From assembly GCF_028389875.1 (NCBI RefSeq), contig NC_084663.1:120861801-120925800 (forward strand): a stretch of DNA of 64,000 nt. The letters are read 5' to 3'. A program made the translations under genes and the position numbers. The notes beneath the pieces are model-generated. The model was not told the origin of the DNA and did not search any database. It was given only the letters and a program-made list of their open reading frames with translations. Position 1 is the stretch's first letter. Each line of letters opens with the position of its first letter. The DNA is from Rhea pennata (lineage: Eukaryota; Chordata; Aves; Rheiformes; Rheidae). Below are positions 24,801-39,800 of the stretch, in pieces.

Positions 24801-27800
24801 AGGGAGTGTAAGCGGAAACAAGACAGTGGTGCGCAGAGACCACGTAGCCGGTTATAGAAAGAGGCACAGGATTAGCATCACCATTGCAGTCATAGTGTTG
24901 GTGCCTGGTAAGTTTGAAACTGCATATGTTTAGTGTTGTGAGCCTACTGTCATATATCGACTACTAGTCATTAGTCAAGACAGGACTGTACAGCTCTAAG
25001 TTACTGGTGTAGAACATACAGTAGACATGGTTGCAGTGAGGGAATACAGTGAAAGAAGTGTAATCTAACCCAGTAATGGTTTGTACCCAGCTGCTGGCTT
25101 TTCCCTTTTTATCTAGGCCTCCTGGCCAGTATCACTGTACTTCCCAGACACTCAACCAGCCACTGTGCTTTTGCCAGTGTTGGGAATAAACATTTTGTTT
25201 CACAGAATACTGTTGACCTTGTGTTACTACTCAATTGCATTTTTAGAAGTTCTTCTTTTTTTAATTTCTATTCTTGGGGCAGAAGCTACTACAAAAGAAT
25301 TTTACTTTTCAGGTCCTTTAAAGACTTTTGTTTGTTTGTTTTTAACCCAGTTTGGCTTCCATTTGTATTATGATTTGTCACATAGCAGATGAACACAGTA
25401 CAGAAATGAATTTCACAATGGCAGTTCTGAAATCCTTGTTCTGACAATATAAAACTGAAACAGTTCTGTGAAGTCAAATTTTTCTTTCCAAGAAAATGAA
25501 ACTTCAGTGCAGTCAATCCAGTTTTGCAACATGATTCAACCAAAATATTTCTGACCATTTCCAGTTTTATAATACAGTGTCCTAATCACACCGGCTCTCC
25601 AAACTAGCTTCCAGATCAGTGTCAACTGTTATTACCCTCACTAATTCTCTCAGAGTAGACCTGCAGCTCTGTTTAAGAATTATGTAAAGGGTGAAATAGA
25701 AAGAAAAAAAAAGTCATATTGAAGAGTGTGATGTATTTGTCTCTTATTTCATGGTTGTATTATGTGCCCTACTTCTGATGGATTATGTGCTTTACACTTG
25801 TCTATACAGGTGACTTTTTCCAATTCAGAGATTTAAATATGAGATGGCAAGAGCCCAATATGAATTGTGTGCACTGTTCTTACTTCTTATTTCTTTAAAT
25901 AATCTGATGAAATTCCTTTGCTCTATCTTTTATTATTTTCCTGCCTTGAGATTGAGGTGATAAGCACTGTGATGAATTGAGTGAAAGATCACTGGGGAAG
26001 GTTGCTGTGGTCAGGGCAGTCTTGTTCATATTGACTTTTTCTCTTGCAAGCTTCTGACCAACAGAATAGTCAAACTCTTAAAGCATCCCATGTGCTTCCC
26101 AGCTTTCTTGAAGCCTGTCTGGACTTCATTAAATGTTTGCAAGGAAGTACAGTGTTGTTTCATCTTGCCTGTTCTGCTAGTCTTTATTATGTGAGGTAGT
26201 GGAAGTCCTGCCAGTCCCACTGCATTACCAAGTATTACTGCATTACCTGTATTTTACTGAGAACATGTGAATATTATTCCTGCATCTTCATTGCAGGAGG
26301 GGAGCTGAGCATATACCTCCTGAAAACCCCAAAATGATGTAGCTATTGTTTGATTAGTGGTTATTGAAACTATAGTATGGTCTGACTCAAGCTCTGAAGA
26401 CCGTTGAGTCCTTTTTAAAGTTTCAGTTTCAATTTTTCATTCTGTGCACAAAGGGGTTTTGTTTATTGTTTTTCCTGGTGGCAGTTTGTTCTTTACAGGA
26501 GGTGAGCAAAAATCAGTCCTGTAAACTCACGCTGAAGTTTTAAGGTTAAAGCGAGTGCTGGGTTTAATGGCCTTCACTGCAAAACAGAAACTCCAATTTC
26601 CATGTAATTAGTGGGGGGTAACTTTCCTTCATATTCTTCCAGCCATTACAAAAAATAAAAAGGGAGGGAAGAATAATAAATGTCAAACACCTCGAGTGTG
26701 TCTTGGACTCTTATAAACTGAAAGCATGTGGCCACTCTTGTTTAACTGCTGATAGCTCTAGGTCATGAGATTTGTAAGAAATGAAGATCATGAGGAAAGA
26801 CTGAATTGCTCTTGCAGTTTCATCACTTCATTTCATGAGTCTTGTTATATTAGGTGATAAGGGCCTGATTCTCAGAGCTCTATTATTCCTGAGAAGCTAA
26901 GCTCCACTTTCCTAATTCTGTTGAAAGGGAGTTTACCATCTTTCTAGATACAAGGAGAAGTTTTGAAAACATGATCCTTCCAGGTTTACATGCCAGAAGG
27001 CAAGCTCCCACTCTGTCTCATTATTTTTAAAATAATTATGTGGATCTTTTGTTTTTGAGCTTTCTTATGAAAGTGAAAAATGGGAAGGGTTAAGGAGCAA
27101 ACACAATTACTGTGGCCTAACTCAGAATATCTTGGAGTATTTTGTGGTGGCAGTGTACTCTCCAGATCCCTCTGATGAAACTAAATTGAAATGCAAAATA
27201 TTATTGATGTTAAATGATGAGTTTGGTAGACTTTTTGTCATTGTTAGATCCCGGGGGAGATGAGGGGAAAAAAAAAACCCAAAGTTGTAAGACAGAGCTA
27301 ATTTTGTGATGTATTGGTGTGGTGTAGTCTATTTTTGGCCAAAGACAAAACAAACAAGCATACCAGGTTTTGGTTGACAGAAATGTACCTGCCTTTATGC
27401 ATTAGCACTTGGCACCTCCTTCCATACAAAGCAATCCTCACAAAGCATGCTGTATCACTGCATGGAGGTAGTGGAGCCTGGACTATAAAAATAACCAAAA
27501 TACAAGCATTAATTACAACATAGTTGCCCTGATTAGACTAGAGAACAGTTAATGTTTTGTAGCAAGACTTTGCCTCGGTGTATTTATAAGTGGGCTGTAA
27601 TAACCTGCTACGTCTCTGTGCAGAGGAGAGGCTCCCTGTGGTCAGTCCTTGGGATATGCCTCTCTCACAGCATAAATAGGTGGATTAGAGTAGTACTTAT
27701 TTCTCTGAGGACTACTCCTTTAAAGGCACTTACTTTCCTCAAGGGAAATGCTGTAAGCTTTATTACCCAGACTCCCTGATCTTAAAAATTGTGCATTCAG

Positions 27801-30800
27801 TTCCACGTGGGTCACAGGAGAAGATTTGTTGTGAAAAGCAGCAGTAGCGATAAGGGGTGTTGGGTTCACTGTCTTTACTGCTCCATGCAGTTTGTTCCCT
27901 ATAAGGACAGAAGCATTGGTTACATTTGGGAAGAATAAAATAGAGAGCAAGTAACAATTTTACCTATTTTTAAGGGGTAAATCAGCTGGGATTTGAGGAG
28001 GGAAATGAGACTAAAGATAGCCAGAGAACATAAGAAAGCCAAGATGGCATTCTAGTGGAATTAAGGAATCTGTATTTTTTAAGTTCTGAACAGGGGGCAG
28101 TGAGCTCTTGGGATAGTCTCTACAAGACTGATTTTAAAACTATTGCATTTTGCAGTGGTCTTTGTCTTTTGTGAAGAGCACTTAGACACTAAATTTGTGT
28201 GGGCACGTTAGTTAGTATGTTTTACTTCCATATTATATTGTCTGTCAAAATTCCTCTCTTGATACAGGTAAAGCAAGTCTGAGCTGAAATGTTATCTGGT
28301 CATTGTCAAGCACAGCTACCTCTGAAAAGTGAAGCTGTACAATGACACACCTCTGCACATAAGTATCTCCACATGAATAAATCAGATGTACCTCTCTCCC
28401 TTTTCACACTTGCTGTAAAATACATTTTTTTTCATAATTGGTGTAAGTAAGTAAAGGAATTTTACTCTTGTATCCACCTAGGTTAGGACTTGAGATCAAG
28501 TCTTCAAAGTAAAGGAGGTAGCATATAGCTGTCCTGTTCTATAAATCTGTAAGTATGATATACTTGAAGAAGAAGGAATGTTTTTTCCAGCCAGTTGATG
28601 GGATTGTCGTACTTCTTGCTGCTTTTCAGCCTACTTTTGCTATGTAGTTCTGAGCTTGTGAAGTAAGTGGTATACATGTTCCACAGACAGCTGTTAAAAT
28701 GAAGTTTTAAATTTGAATTTGTATCTGTTAGTTCAGTGTCCTTCAAAACACTTGAAATAACCCAGGATTAAAATAGATTTTATTTGCAATTTTTTTTTAC
28801 ACATAAACTCCCTTAGTTTTAAAATAACAAGTTAGCTAGATATCTGTCTCCTCTGGATATGTTTACATGAAAGTCACTCCTTTGATTGGATTGCAGCACT
28901 GAATAACTGAGAAAGTATAAGGTAGTTACCTTGGGCATGGGTTATAGTCTAGTTGTGATAATAGGGACTGTCTTCCAAGAAATCTCCTGTACTTTTCAGG
29001 GTAGCTTTGCAGTATGCAATGAACTCTGCTCTGGTGCCCAGTTTTGCTAACAGCTCCCTAGGTAGCTGGAGCATGTCAACATTATCTGTGTTTTAGTTTT
29101 GCTGTGGCTGTGGATGGGCACTCTGTGCCTCGCCTAGCAAAGACTGCAGCCCAGAGCTGCCTGAGAGCCTAAGGAGCTGCTGAACTTCTGCCCCTTGGAA
29201 AGAAAATTTGACCAGCTGAAAATGTTACCACTCATGCTGCTTGGCCCTTTGAACGGGGCTCCCTCAGCTATCCCATTTTAGCATCATGTCGCAGAGCTTT
29301 TAGAAGACCTTACGCTGAAGTTAACTCGCTCTTTTGCCAAAGGCTGATAACATTAAAATATTACTATCTTTTTTTTCCTTATCTCTCTCTCTCTCTCCCC
29401 TCAAAGTTGTTTTCTTCTTCTTGCCTTTACCTCCTCCTTCTGTTCTTGCTGCCTTTTTATTTTTAAGAGTATTTGGGGAGGGGGCGGGGGGACAGATGTT
29501 CCACCTCATGGTGTGAGTTCTGCAACAGTCATCCTCAGACAGATAAAACCTGTGGGGTATAGTGGAGAAGGAATTTGACAAAAATAAGCTAGATGGAAAA
29601 AAATCTTACTCATTTATACATTATTATACAATTATTATGTAAAAATTACAATTCATCAAATAAGATTAATGGGTCATAATTAAAAAGGCTTTTTGAAGGG
29701 AATCTGTCAAGGCAATAATTGCACTCTGCAATCCTTTTTTTTCCTTTACTTCTGCTTACTAATAACATTGTATTAGGAAATGAAAAATTTGTAAAATTTG
29801 TCATCTTTGTCTTTTATTTGCCTTCTTCCTTGCTCAGCTTGTGAGTAGTAAAATTAGTTGATTTTATATTGCTTTATAGTTGGTTTATTTTTGTACCTAC
29901 TTACTAGCAAAAACTGCTGTTAAGCTAGTATGCATGTGTCTAGGGAAAATGTTTGTCTCATAAAATCATTGCTAGTCCAGTTTTATTTTAAAAGAGGAAA
30001 GGCATTAATTCTACAGTAACACTTGGTAAGCTTCTCCCACTTAAAGACACAAACAAATCTGTTACTAGGAACCTAAAACTGCTTGATAGCATTACTTTTT
30101 TCATTAGAATTTTTTTAAGGAAAAAAAAAAAGAAAACGAGTCAACTGAGCACTAAGAGTAACCTTTGAACTTGAGGGACTGAACATAAGCCTTCCCTCAT
30201 TAAAGGCCAGCTTCCGCTATTTGACAGGGAAAAAGTAATCGGATCATTTTGGCAGATATCTCCCAGATAATTCCTTCTGATATTTGTTTGTGGATCTGGC
30301 TGTGAGAATAGCCTGCAGATCAGTGCCTTAGGAGCTCCTGCAGTGTTGAAGCTTGTGTTCAGTCTCGCATCAAGGCCAGATGTGAGCTCTTCTCCCCCCC
30401 CCCCAATTAGGGCTCTTTCTGTTTCTTATGAAGATTCCTATGGTAGCAAAATATCGAAGATGATCAACTGTTTGGTACTTTTCTGGAAGCTAAAGGCTAA
30501 CCTCCAAAAAGATCATGTGAAAGGCTGGGTTACCCCCTAGCCCCTCCCAAAACTCAGAATATTTTATATGGTATTAGAGGAGAAAAAAATATATGAGGTC
30601 AGCAGAAGTTAATTATGAAGAGTGCCTTCGGCAATATAGTTTTGGCATAGAAAATAATATACTACGGTGTTTATTTGGATTGCAGACTTCAGATCCATTT
30701 TCCAAATGATTACTTTGACTGAGTAATCTTGAGGGAGTTTCTTTTTTCTATTTTTTACCAAATTAAAATATTGCCTCCAAAATTCCGTTATGACACCTGT

Positions 30801-33800
30801 TGATACAGAAACCTTGACTGCCAATGTTTGCAGCATGAAAAATTAGTAATAGTAGCATCTTTTCAAGACAGAATGTGCTATACCAATTTAGAAGGTCTTC
30901 AGGGCAGCATTATCACATTGTTTAAGCATAGTATGGAAAGAACTGTGTTTTCCTTTACTTTGCTGTCCAGAAGGTGTCTGTTATACATAAGAGTGAAATG
31001 TTAGGCATGTGAGAAAACGATTCATCAGTCCTGCTGGTATTTTTATATGAGTAAAGAGATTTTTTTTTCTTTTATTTTCTTTTTGTTTCCCCTTCTCAAT
31101 AACTCTCAGGTTGCAAGTAAGACAAAGGTGTCCAAAGGTGGTCACACTTTTAAAAAGTCTGAGAAATGCTATAGCAAGGTAGCATCCGATGCAGTCACAG
31201 TGCTTCAGTTTATCTGCGACAGAATAATCTTCTCATTACTTCATGGATGCAAAGTCCTTTGGGGAATAACACAAACATTTCACAGGACACAAAGTGCTAG
31301 ATTTTGGCATTTGGACTGCTGAGATAACTAATGTGTGGAGGAAAAAAAATTCAGAAAATTTCTCAGCAGCTCTAGATGTGAATAGTGGAGAGTTACATGT
31401 TCTAGCTAAAGTTCATGTTTATTTGCAGTCAGCTGATTATTCACATTGGCCTTTTATTGACCAGTGACTAAATACAAGTGGTATTAAGAACAAATTTTTA
31501 TTCAGATTTGGAAACTTTCTTCACATCTAGTGTGCACTTCAACATTTGCTGTTGCTGATAGACGAAACTTTTAGAACCCCACCGCAGTGAACACCATAAA
31601 CTTTGGCGTATAGAGAGCAATGTCAATGTACTTGCTGCAAGGGCTTTAGGAAAAGCCTGCTACAAAGTACATAAAATCTTGGAGTTGTGGACTGCTGTGG
31701 AATCTGAGATACCACTATCACGCAATGGATTTTAACTCCTGGTTGTAGTAGTAGATAGTTTAGTCCTGTGTATCAGCTGATACTGGGACATATGAGTAGC
31801 AGGAAGCGCTCTTTTGTGTTTTGTTGCAGTGTATGAGATCAGACTTTGTCAGCCTGGGAGAATAAAGAAGTCCTAACTTCCTGCCCTACAAACTCAGCCT
31901 GGTATCTGAAAATAAAGCTGTGTTCTTGCAAGCCTCTGCATTCTCCTGTGTAATAAAGACTTTCATAGTGGAACTTAGTTAACAATTGTAATGATGTATG
32001 AGCCATAGGCGAAGCTAGTTCATTTCCCAGAGCTGCTGCCTCTACAGTATTAGCCAGGGTAAAGAGAGTAAAGTGTGCAAGTTTGAGAAGGAGAGAGAAA
32101 TTAATGACTTCAGTAGCCAGGGAAGCAACACTACCTTTTTAAAAATATATATATATTTTACTCAAAAATCAAATCTCCCGTTTAAATTGTCCTGCCAAAT
32201 TTTAAGTACAAATGCTAGAATAAATAAGAACAATCTTTTTATTTATTCATATTTTTAATAAATCAGACATATTATTGTGAGACTGGCCAACAGCTTCCCC
32301 CCTCCCCGCCCCCGAGCAAATAGTTCTTCCTAGTATTTTAGAGTGGAAAGCTGCCTTCTGTATATGCCTTTGAACTGTTCTGTATAGTTCTGAGAAATAC
32401 TCATGATTACCAAAGAGCAGAATTTGATTGTTATATCCTAAATAGGTCAGGTAGAATGAGGAGCAAAAGCCTTCTGTCTAGTGTATTCCCTTTATTAATA
32501 AACAGGGAAATAAAAACAGTGGATTTGCCTCACCCTATTTGTGCTCTGGGACCTGGGGCCACCTGCATATGTTCCCATGACTGTTTTGCACAGCATGGGC
32601 CTATGGGCTAGCTGCTTGCCCCACTGCCTTTTTCTTCAGAGATGTGCTGCAGCATTTTTAGCTGTGAATTCTGTCTGAATAGCCCAGTTCCAGTCCTGGT
32701 GCTTGATGTAGTTGGATCTAGCTTTTTCCTGAGCTCTTCCCTCTTTCTATCCTCCTTGCCATGGCAGCTAACCCAGTCACATTGCCTTGTCATCCATATA
32801 ACCTACTAAGTGCACAAAAGTGTGTGACCGTGTCTGTCTGAAGGAGAGAGATGGAGGTAGGAGCTGCTGCAGCACACGCGGAGGAGGTCGTTCACAGCTA
32901 GCAGGGGACGGGGAAATGCAGGGGCTGGTCTCTTCCACTTCCCAGGTTGAAACACCTCAATTTTGCAAGGCAAAATACTGTGAAAGCTATTTTACATAAA
33001 ACAAAATCTTAAGAGTGCTGCAAGTCCAGACTGGAAGAACAAGTTGTAGCAGCTTAAAGGGGAAATCGTGATTTGAAATACAGGGAACTGCACAGTTGAT
33101 TTTCCAAAGAGCATGGTGGTTGCCTTACCTCTCTACGCCCAACAGTCTTGGCTAATCCTGGAGTCTCAGTGTGTAAGTGTGGGATTGTTGCTCATTTTTT
33201 CTTGCCTCCAGGAGGGAGAGACTGTTTTCACAGCCTTGAACTTGAGTGATGAGGCAGGGATTCTCATTTCATCTTCTCCATTGGCTGTCCTGTTTTGGGA
33301 GAGGATTACTATTTTTACCTTTGCAGTGGATAGATGGAGAAAAATTCAAGGCAGACGCTTGTCTGATTTGGCTTTGCTATAGTGTTTTAGAAGAATGGAG
33401 TGTATAAACACTCATGTCCCACTATGAGAAGAGCACTAAAAAAATGTAAGCAAGACCTTTCCAAAAGCAGTCAGTAAGTGCAGCTCAAGTAACATGATAA
33501 TGAGCAGCCCTACCGTGTTGTTACAGCACCTCGGATGAAAGCAGCACATTCAGGGAAGAACAGTTCAGCTTGATGTGTCAGGATTGTCCTTCTTTCACCT
33601 TGCCTTCTCACAGCTCTCCAAGCTCTGAAAAACCTTTACTAACAAACATCTGTCTCCAAAACTAACATCTTGATAGAGGAGGAAAAAAGCTTGAGAAGAC
33701 TCACGTAGCTACTAGAATGAGTTGACGGGGAGAGAAGAGGGAAGAACGTCTGAATTTTGAGATCGGGTCCAGCACACAGCAGTCTTAAAACACAGATTTT

Positions 33801-36800
33801 TCTTACTGCTGTCCTGCAAACTGCGTTTTTTTCCCCCAGCTGTCACCAAAGTGTAGCCTTTCTCAAAGTTAATAGTTTCCTTTAAAAACTTCTCAAATAT
33901 TGGGGGAGCAGCTTTGGCACTTGGTGTCACATCTTTAGTGCAACTGAAAATCCAGACTTTAATTTAAATTTGAGATTAAAGTTCGCGTTTGGCATGAGGG
34001 AGACCCTTTCAGTGGACGTAAACTACAGGAGTGAGATCAATCCTCCCCTGAGAGACTTCTGCCAATTCTGCCCACTACCAAGAAGGTAAGGGTGCTGAGG
34101 TGTCTGTGGCAAAAGGGAGATTAGAAAAGATAAACCATCAGCACTGTGGGATTAGAGGTGCCGCCTCTCCTACACTCAGGAAAGTTAGGAGCGGGTTTCG
34201 TAATCTATGTTGAAGCTTGAAACGCAGCAGTTGATTAATCCCGGTATTTCCAAATGGCGTGGCAAACACGGACAGTGACTCATGGTGTGGAAGCTTGTAC
34301 AATGTGAGGAAGGTTTAAGATTAGTCAGTTCAAGCCTTCTTGAGTTTGCTGCATTACAGCTTGGCTCTGTGTAAATGTATAAACAGTTTAAGTGTTACAG
34401 ATACTGCAGATGGAGGGTTGTTTTCTCATTTGTATTTTTTTTTTTTTCACAATACATGACTTCTGAAGCTAGGTAAAGAATAGGAGAGAATTCAAAATGC
34501 TTTTTTAATTTTTTTTCAAACAGCAGTTTCTCTGATTCTAATGAACAATGGAGCTAAAGAAAAGAGTGGCCTGACAAAATAAATTGGAAGCTAATTTTGG
34601 AGAGCAAAAGCCTCAGAAAATTGAAATTCTAAACTGTATGCAGCTTCTGACTATAATCATTCACTGGATATAATACATTAACACAGCCTTACTGAGCTCA
34701 TTTCCTTTTTTTAAAAAAAAGCAATGCAAAAAAAAAAAAAAAAAACTGTGATACTGTATTCTGAAAGGTAGTGTATTAGCACGATCAGTCAACCTTTTCT
34801 CCTTTTTTTCTAAGAAACTCTGAAATGGTTTGACATAAAACTATGGGTTTTGGAAGTATCATGCGCTAAGAAATACTGGAAAACAGCACAGACGTAACAG
34901 ACATTTAACCTTACCTAACACCTGAGGTGATTTTTTCTTTCTTTTTTTTCTTTTTTTTAGTCAGATGGTTGTCTTTTTCACAGAGGAAGTTTAGCTTCAG
35001 GTCAACTGAAACAACTTGACAGTGTTTTCTTTACCTCAGGTATGAATTAAGACGGGTTGTGGTTAAACACAAGGGTGCAAGTACACAGAGCTTTATTGAG
35101 GGGAGCTACCTATTTATTGCTGGCTCGTGGTTTTTTATTTTTTTTTTCATGCACCTGTACTGTGAAACACAGCTGGGCAACCTGTTTCCCTCCCCCTATA
35201 TGTCTATTTTCCCATTTCCAATAGTGCGATAAGCTGTCCCTGCCCACGGGTCCTCATGCAGAGCTCGTAGCTCCATGCGCTGGAAGCAGCGTCATGTGGC
35301 TGCCTCTTGCTTCCAAGGGCTCGAAACCCACCGAGCAACTCAACGCTTGCTGCGCTGGCAGGTTTCCAAGCAAGGAAGAGGTTTCAGTTGGATTTCAACT
35401 GTGAAATTAATAATGACAGTCGCAAGTGTATCTCTGAGAATTGGGCTGGTAGTAAAGAGAGGCTTCAGGCATTTCTCCAGTTTCTTTTCAACTGTTGAAT
35501 TATTGAATTAATAGTGCTCTTTCCCACACCTTCAGTCATGACGTTCACTGGTGAAGAAGGAATCAGCTCAGGATGAGACACAGATATAGGCAGGGAGTTT
35601 GGAGGTGGCCTGTCCCTCTACATGGAGGCTGTGTGGGCACGGGAAGCCTAATGAGTCTTGCAGTTCGACGTGAGAGTTGGTCCCAGGAGCATTCTGCTTA
35701 CGGTCTCCCTTGTCTCGTCAGTGCTGGACTGTAATTAGTGGGAAATGGATGGATTTAATTCCTATACACCTACTTACAGGTGGAAACTTGCTTTCGGATT
35801 TAATAAGGGCTCTGTGCATACTTATCTGCAAATGTCTGATGTCTTCTGCATTCATTCTTTAGTTTCAGGGGGCTGTTTGTATTTTTTTTTTAATCTTTCA
35901 TTTATTTAAGCATGCAGTAATCTATCAATTCAAGAACATGTTTAGTATAGATATAGTATAGCTTAGTATAGATTTCCCTCTCTCAGTTTTTGTGAGAGCT
36001 TCCGTACCTTGCTGCTCTTAGTAAGAACCATCTACTTCATGTTAACATGCATCACTGGTTAACCTGGGAAAGGCTGTGTGAAGATAGCAGGCAGCTCTCA
36101 CAGTCCCCATTTCTCTAAAAGCTGTGGCTCTTGAGGGTCTCTGCAACAACTGTGTGTCTGTTAGAAGATTATCACAGTTTTCATGTGTCTTCTAAAAGTA
36201 AGCCAGGCCTTCTGATGTTTATTTATGGGTGAGATTCTTTCTAGACCTCTAGATTATTGTTATATGGAACTTTAATCCAAGTTTTCTTTGAAAGACAGTG
36301 CCTCGACCAGGACACCAGTTCAAGGTGAAGTGTGCAGTTGCTTCACAAGTCTGCATTCTTTGTGTGCTGTCAGGAATGTGGGTCTGTGGCACAGGAGAAA
36401 GACATGTATCTGGGAAAAAAAATAATCTGTTCTGAGGAGGCAATGAGACAAAATTGCTGCATTTCACACAGCCCTAAGATAAACAAGTAATAGCTCATGT
36501 TCAACAGCAAAGCATGTTCATATACCATGAATAGGATGGATGTGTTGTATGATAAATCTAGACACAACAAATAAATTTCAGCTTGAAAAATAAGATACCA
36601 CATGAGACAGCATGTGCAGAAAGAATGTTAATGTTTAGGAAACTGAAGGAATTGACAGTAAGGAGAGTACAGAAACGAAGAATAGATATTTTGCTTTGTT
36701 ACCAGGATTGATTGGCTGACTACATTTTTGTCTTTAAACCATAGTAGCCTTCCTTTATTGTCAAAATGATAATATAAAGCACTTCCTGTAATATTTGTCT

Positions 36801-39800
36801 TCAAAAAGACTATTCATCAGTCCCAGAGTTAGATGCTCATATTTCAACTCACAATTTAGTTTAGCAGGTTTATACTTCAGAACAATCACTCATTTTTAGC
36901 ATTTGTGTTTTTAATACAAATCTCAGCTACAGAAGCACGCAGTGCTCTTAAGTGGGGATAGATTGGCTAATCCGGGCAGTACTTTTATCTTCTGGCAGAG
37001 AAAGAGATTATTGCTTTTCAGAGAAAAGCATTCTTCCACTCTAGTGGTTCAGTTCATAAACAGATTGAGGGCAAAAGAGACTGTCTTCTGTTAGGCCCAG
37101 TGCATATGTGAGGATATCCAGTGATAGATGTGTGTTTTGAGGGTGGGGAGAGAGTGGATATAAGGGTAGGTAAATACAGGATCAAATCCTGAGCCCTGAA
37201 ACCAACTGAATATACGATGAGGGAAATGACAGCAAGTGCCAAAGATGTGCTGGAGGGCTTGATGTGCTTCAGTGCTGAAAAATCTCCATTTGCAATTTGT
37301 TCACCTGCATATTCCAGAATCTACAAATACACCACAGTCTCTCTGACAAACTTGTGCAGTTGCCAAAGCAGGAATTACCTTTTGTGATATACTTGACTTT
37401 CTGGTTTGGTCAAATTTTTGTGCTGCAATAAATTCCCTAAGTGTGACGTTGCAGTGAAACATATGGCACCACCTGCTTAGCAAACTGCATTAGAAAATCA
37501 TTAGTATCTGTTCCATTTTTCTTTTTTATGCAGCTTCTCTTATCTTAGCTACATATTTAAAGCTTACTTATCACTGGGAGGGGGAGGTTAGGGGGAAGTA
37601 GCAAAGGTATATCTATTTTGTTGTACCAAGTGGCCTCCCTCAAAGCATCATAGGAAATATTCTTTGCAGATTCTGTGTGATAATCAGGCCTCCCCCTTTC
37701 CTCCTTCTCAAAAGTTAAGTATCATATAGTCTAAATTGCAGAAATGTGTTTGGCTCTGGGTGGGGTCTTTCTCCATCGTCTGGAGCAGCTGTGGTCCTGG
37801 AACTGCTTAAGGGCAGTGAAAAATCCAAGAGCCCCCTTTCTACTGCAGCTTTCTGTGGCAGTATGCCACCCTCTTGTACAGACTGACCAACTCACATCTT
37901 TTTTTATTTTAGTCCTACCTGCTTAGCAGTGGTCAGCAATATATATGTCATTCTGTAAGTGGGAGTGTGTCTTTATGGAGTGTATGTGTGGTGTTTTTTT
38001 TTTGTTGTTTGTTTGTTTATTTGTTTTTTTATGCACAACTTTGCAGGCCTCTACATCTAAACATGCTTCCAAAATTTCTCTGATTCAAGTTCTAATTCAA
38101 TTTCAATTTACGTTGAACAGATGAAGAATCTGTATAAAAGCTTGGTTTTCTGAATTTGTTTGTTAGAAAGTAAGCTGTAAATGCTAGTTCCAGATAACAC
38201 GGTAAATAGTATACAGTCACTCTGTGCTTAAATAGACACTATATATTTTAACATTATTAATTTGTAGAAACAAATTACTGAAAGAACCTGACTGATAATC
38301 TGTGCCAATAATAACACATAACAGCTGTGGGCAAACACAACATACAGTTGCTAGAGTGTGTTTTCTGTTTTGCATGATGGTTGTAAGCAATTCTTGCCAG
38401 ATGGGCTGATAATGTAATTAGAAATCGTTGTGTTAAATGAGGCAGTATTTAAATTGCCAACTAATTTTCTTTCTATTAACCAACTTAAAAAAGAAGAGCT
38501 GTTACCTAAATTATTTCTAGCTGCTAATCCCTAACAAAAAAACTCACATATCTTTGCACCTTTTTTAAGCACTGTCTAGGAAATTATTTTCTGGAGGGTT
38601 TATTATGTGTGGGACAAAATAGGAAAGAAGGAAAGTTAAGAGATTTTACATGTTCAGAGCTTTTTAGATGGGGTGTACTTCTGCTAAGCTCATACATCAT
38701 GATGTGTGCTAACAGCTCATAAGCCAGTAATGGGATGCTTCCTATTTATAGTCTCTGAATGTGGTCAGAAAAACATTTTTACTTTGTGATAGTTCACTGT
38801 GTGGCATACTCCATCAAGCAGAGTAGGACTATAAGCCCTATTTTAAGAGTGTGTGTGGGAGAAATCTTGAAAGCACAGCAGGACAAGATTTTGAACAGAA
38901 TATGAATGTTAGTAATGTGGAACGATCACTGTATTTATTGAGGAAAGGAAAGAGGGAAAAAGGAAAGGGCACTCTTGGGTTCAGTTAAAATCCCAGGGAA
39001 GGTATGATTGTAGCTTTCATGATGAACGCTTACAGAGCCAGTGTCTTTGGTCTGCTGGCTTGTGCTGGGGGAGCTATCAATTGGCTATCGCTAGGATTTT
39101 GACTGAACCCAAGAGTAAACTGAGGTAGGTGAGACTGATCATTGTATTTACAGTGCTAACTGTGCAAATTTGATTCCTTCCTTTTTTTTCCTTCTCTATT
39201 TTAGCTCAAGCAGGAATGAAGAGCAAAATGCATTTTTTCAGTCTGATTTCTTGTGCCCAGTGATGAATCTTTATTGCTCGACCTAAAAGGATCATGACCA
39301 TTAACTTGAAGAACGGTAGTGGATTTTTCCATGGATTAGTCTTTGTATAGGGATGAAGATTATCACTAGCCCAATGTGGGTTACCTAGGGAATTGTATCA
39401 AAAGCAGCAGCACAATAGGGTTGCATACAGGTCCTATGATTCCACACCTGCGAAAGGCTAGGTATGCTAAACCCTGCAGAGAGCTGCTTCAAAGAAATGC
39501 ATTAAGTACTTGTAGCCTGTGTTTTTTGTTTTTCTGGAAGTTACCAAAAACTCCATCAGACCTCAAACTAAAACAGAGAAGAAAAGCATTACTCTGAGCA
39601 CAGTATAGGTCAAAAGAAAGGTAAGGTCTGTCCCTGCTAGTGGATGCTATTTGCCTCTACACGACAAAAATTGAATGATTGCCACATTTTATCACTTTTC
39701 CTTGAATATGTGAAGGAAGTTGCTTTCTGAAAGCATGGTGGATCACTGCAGGTTGTTGCTCACCAGGCAGTTAAATGAAGCGTAGTAATGACTAGTGTTG

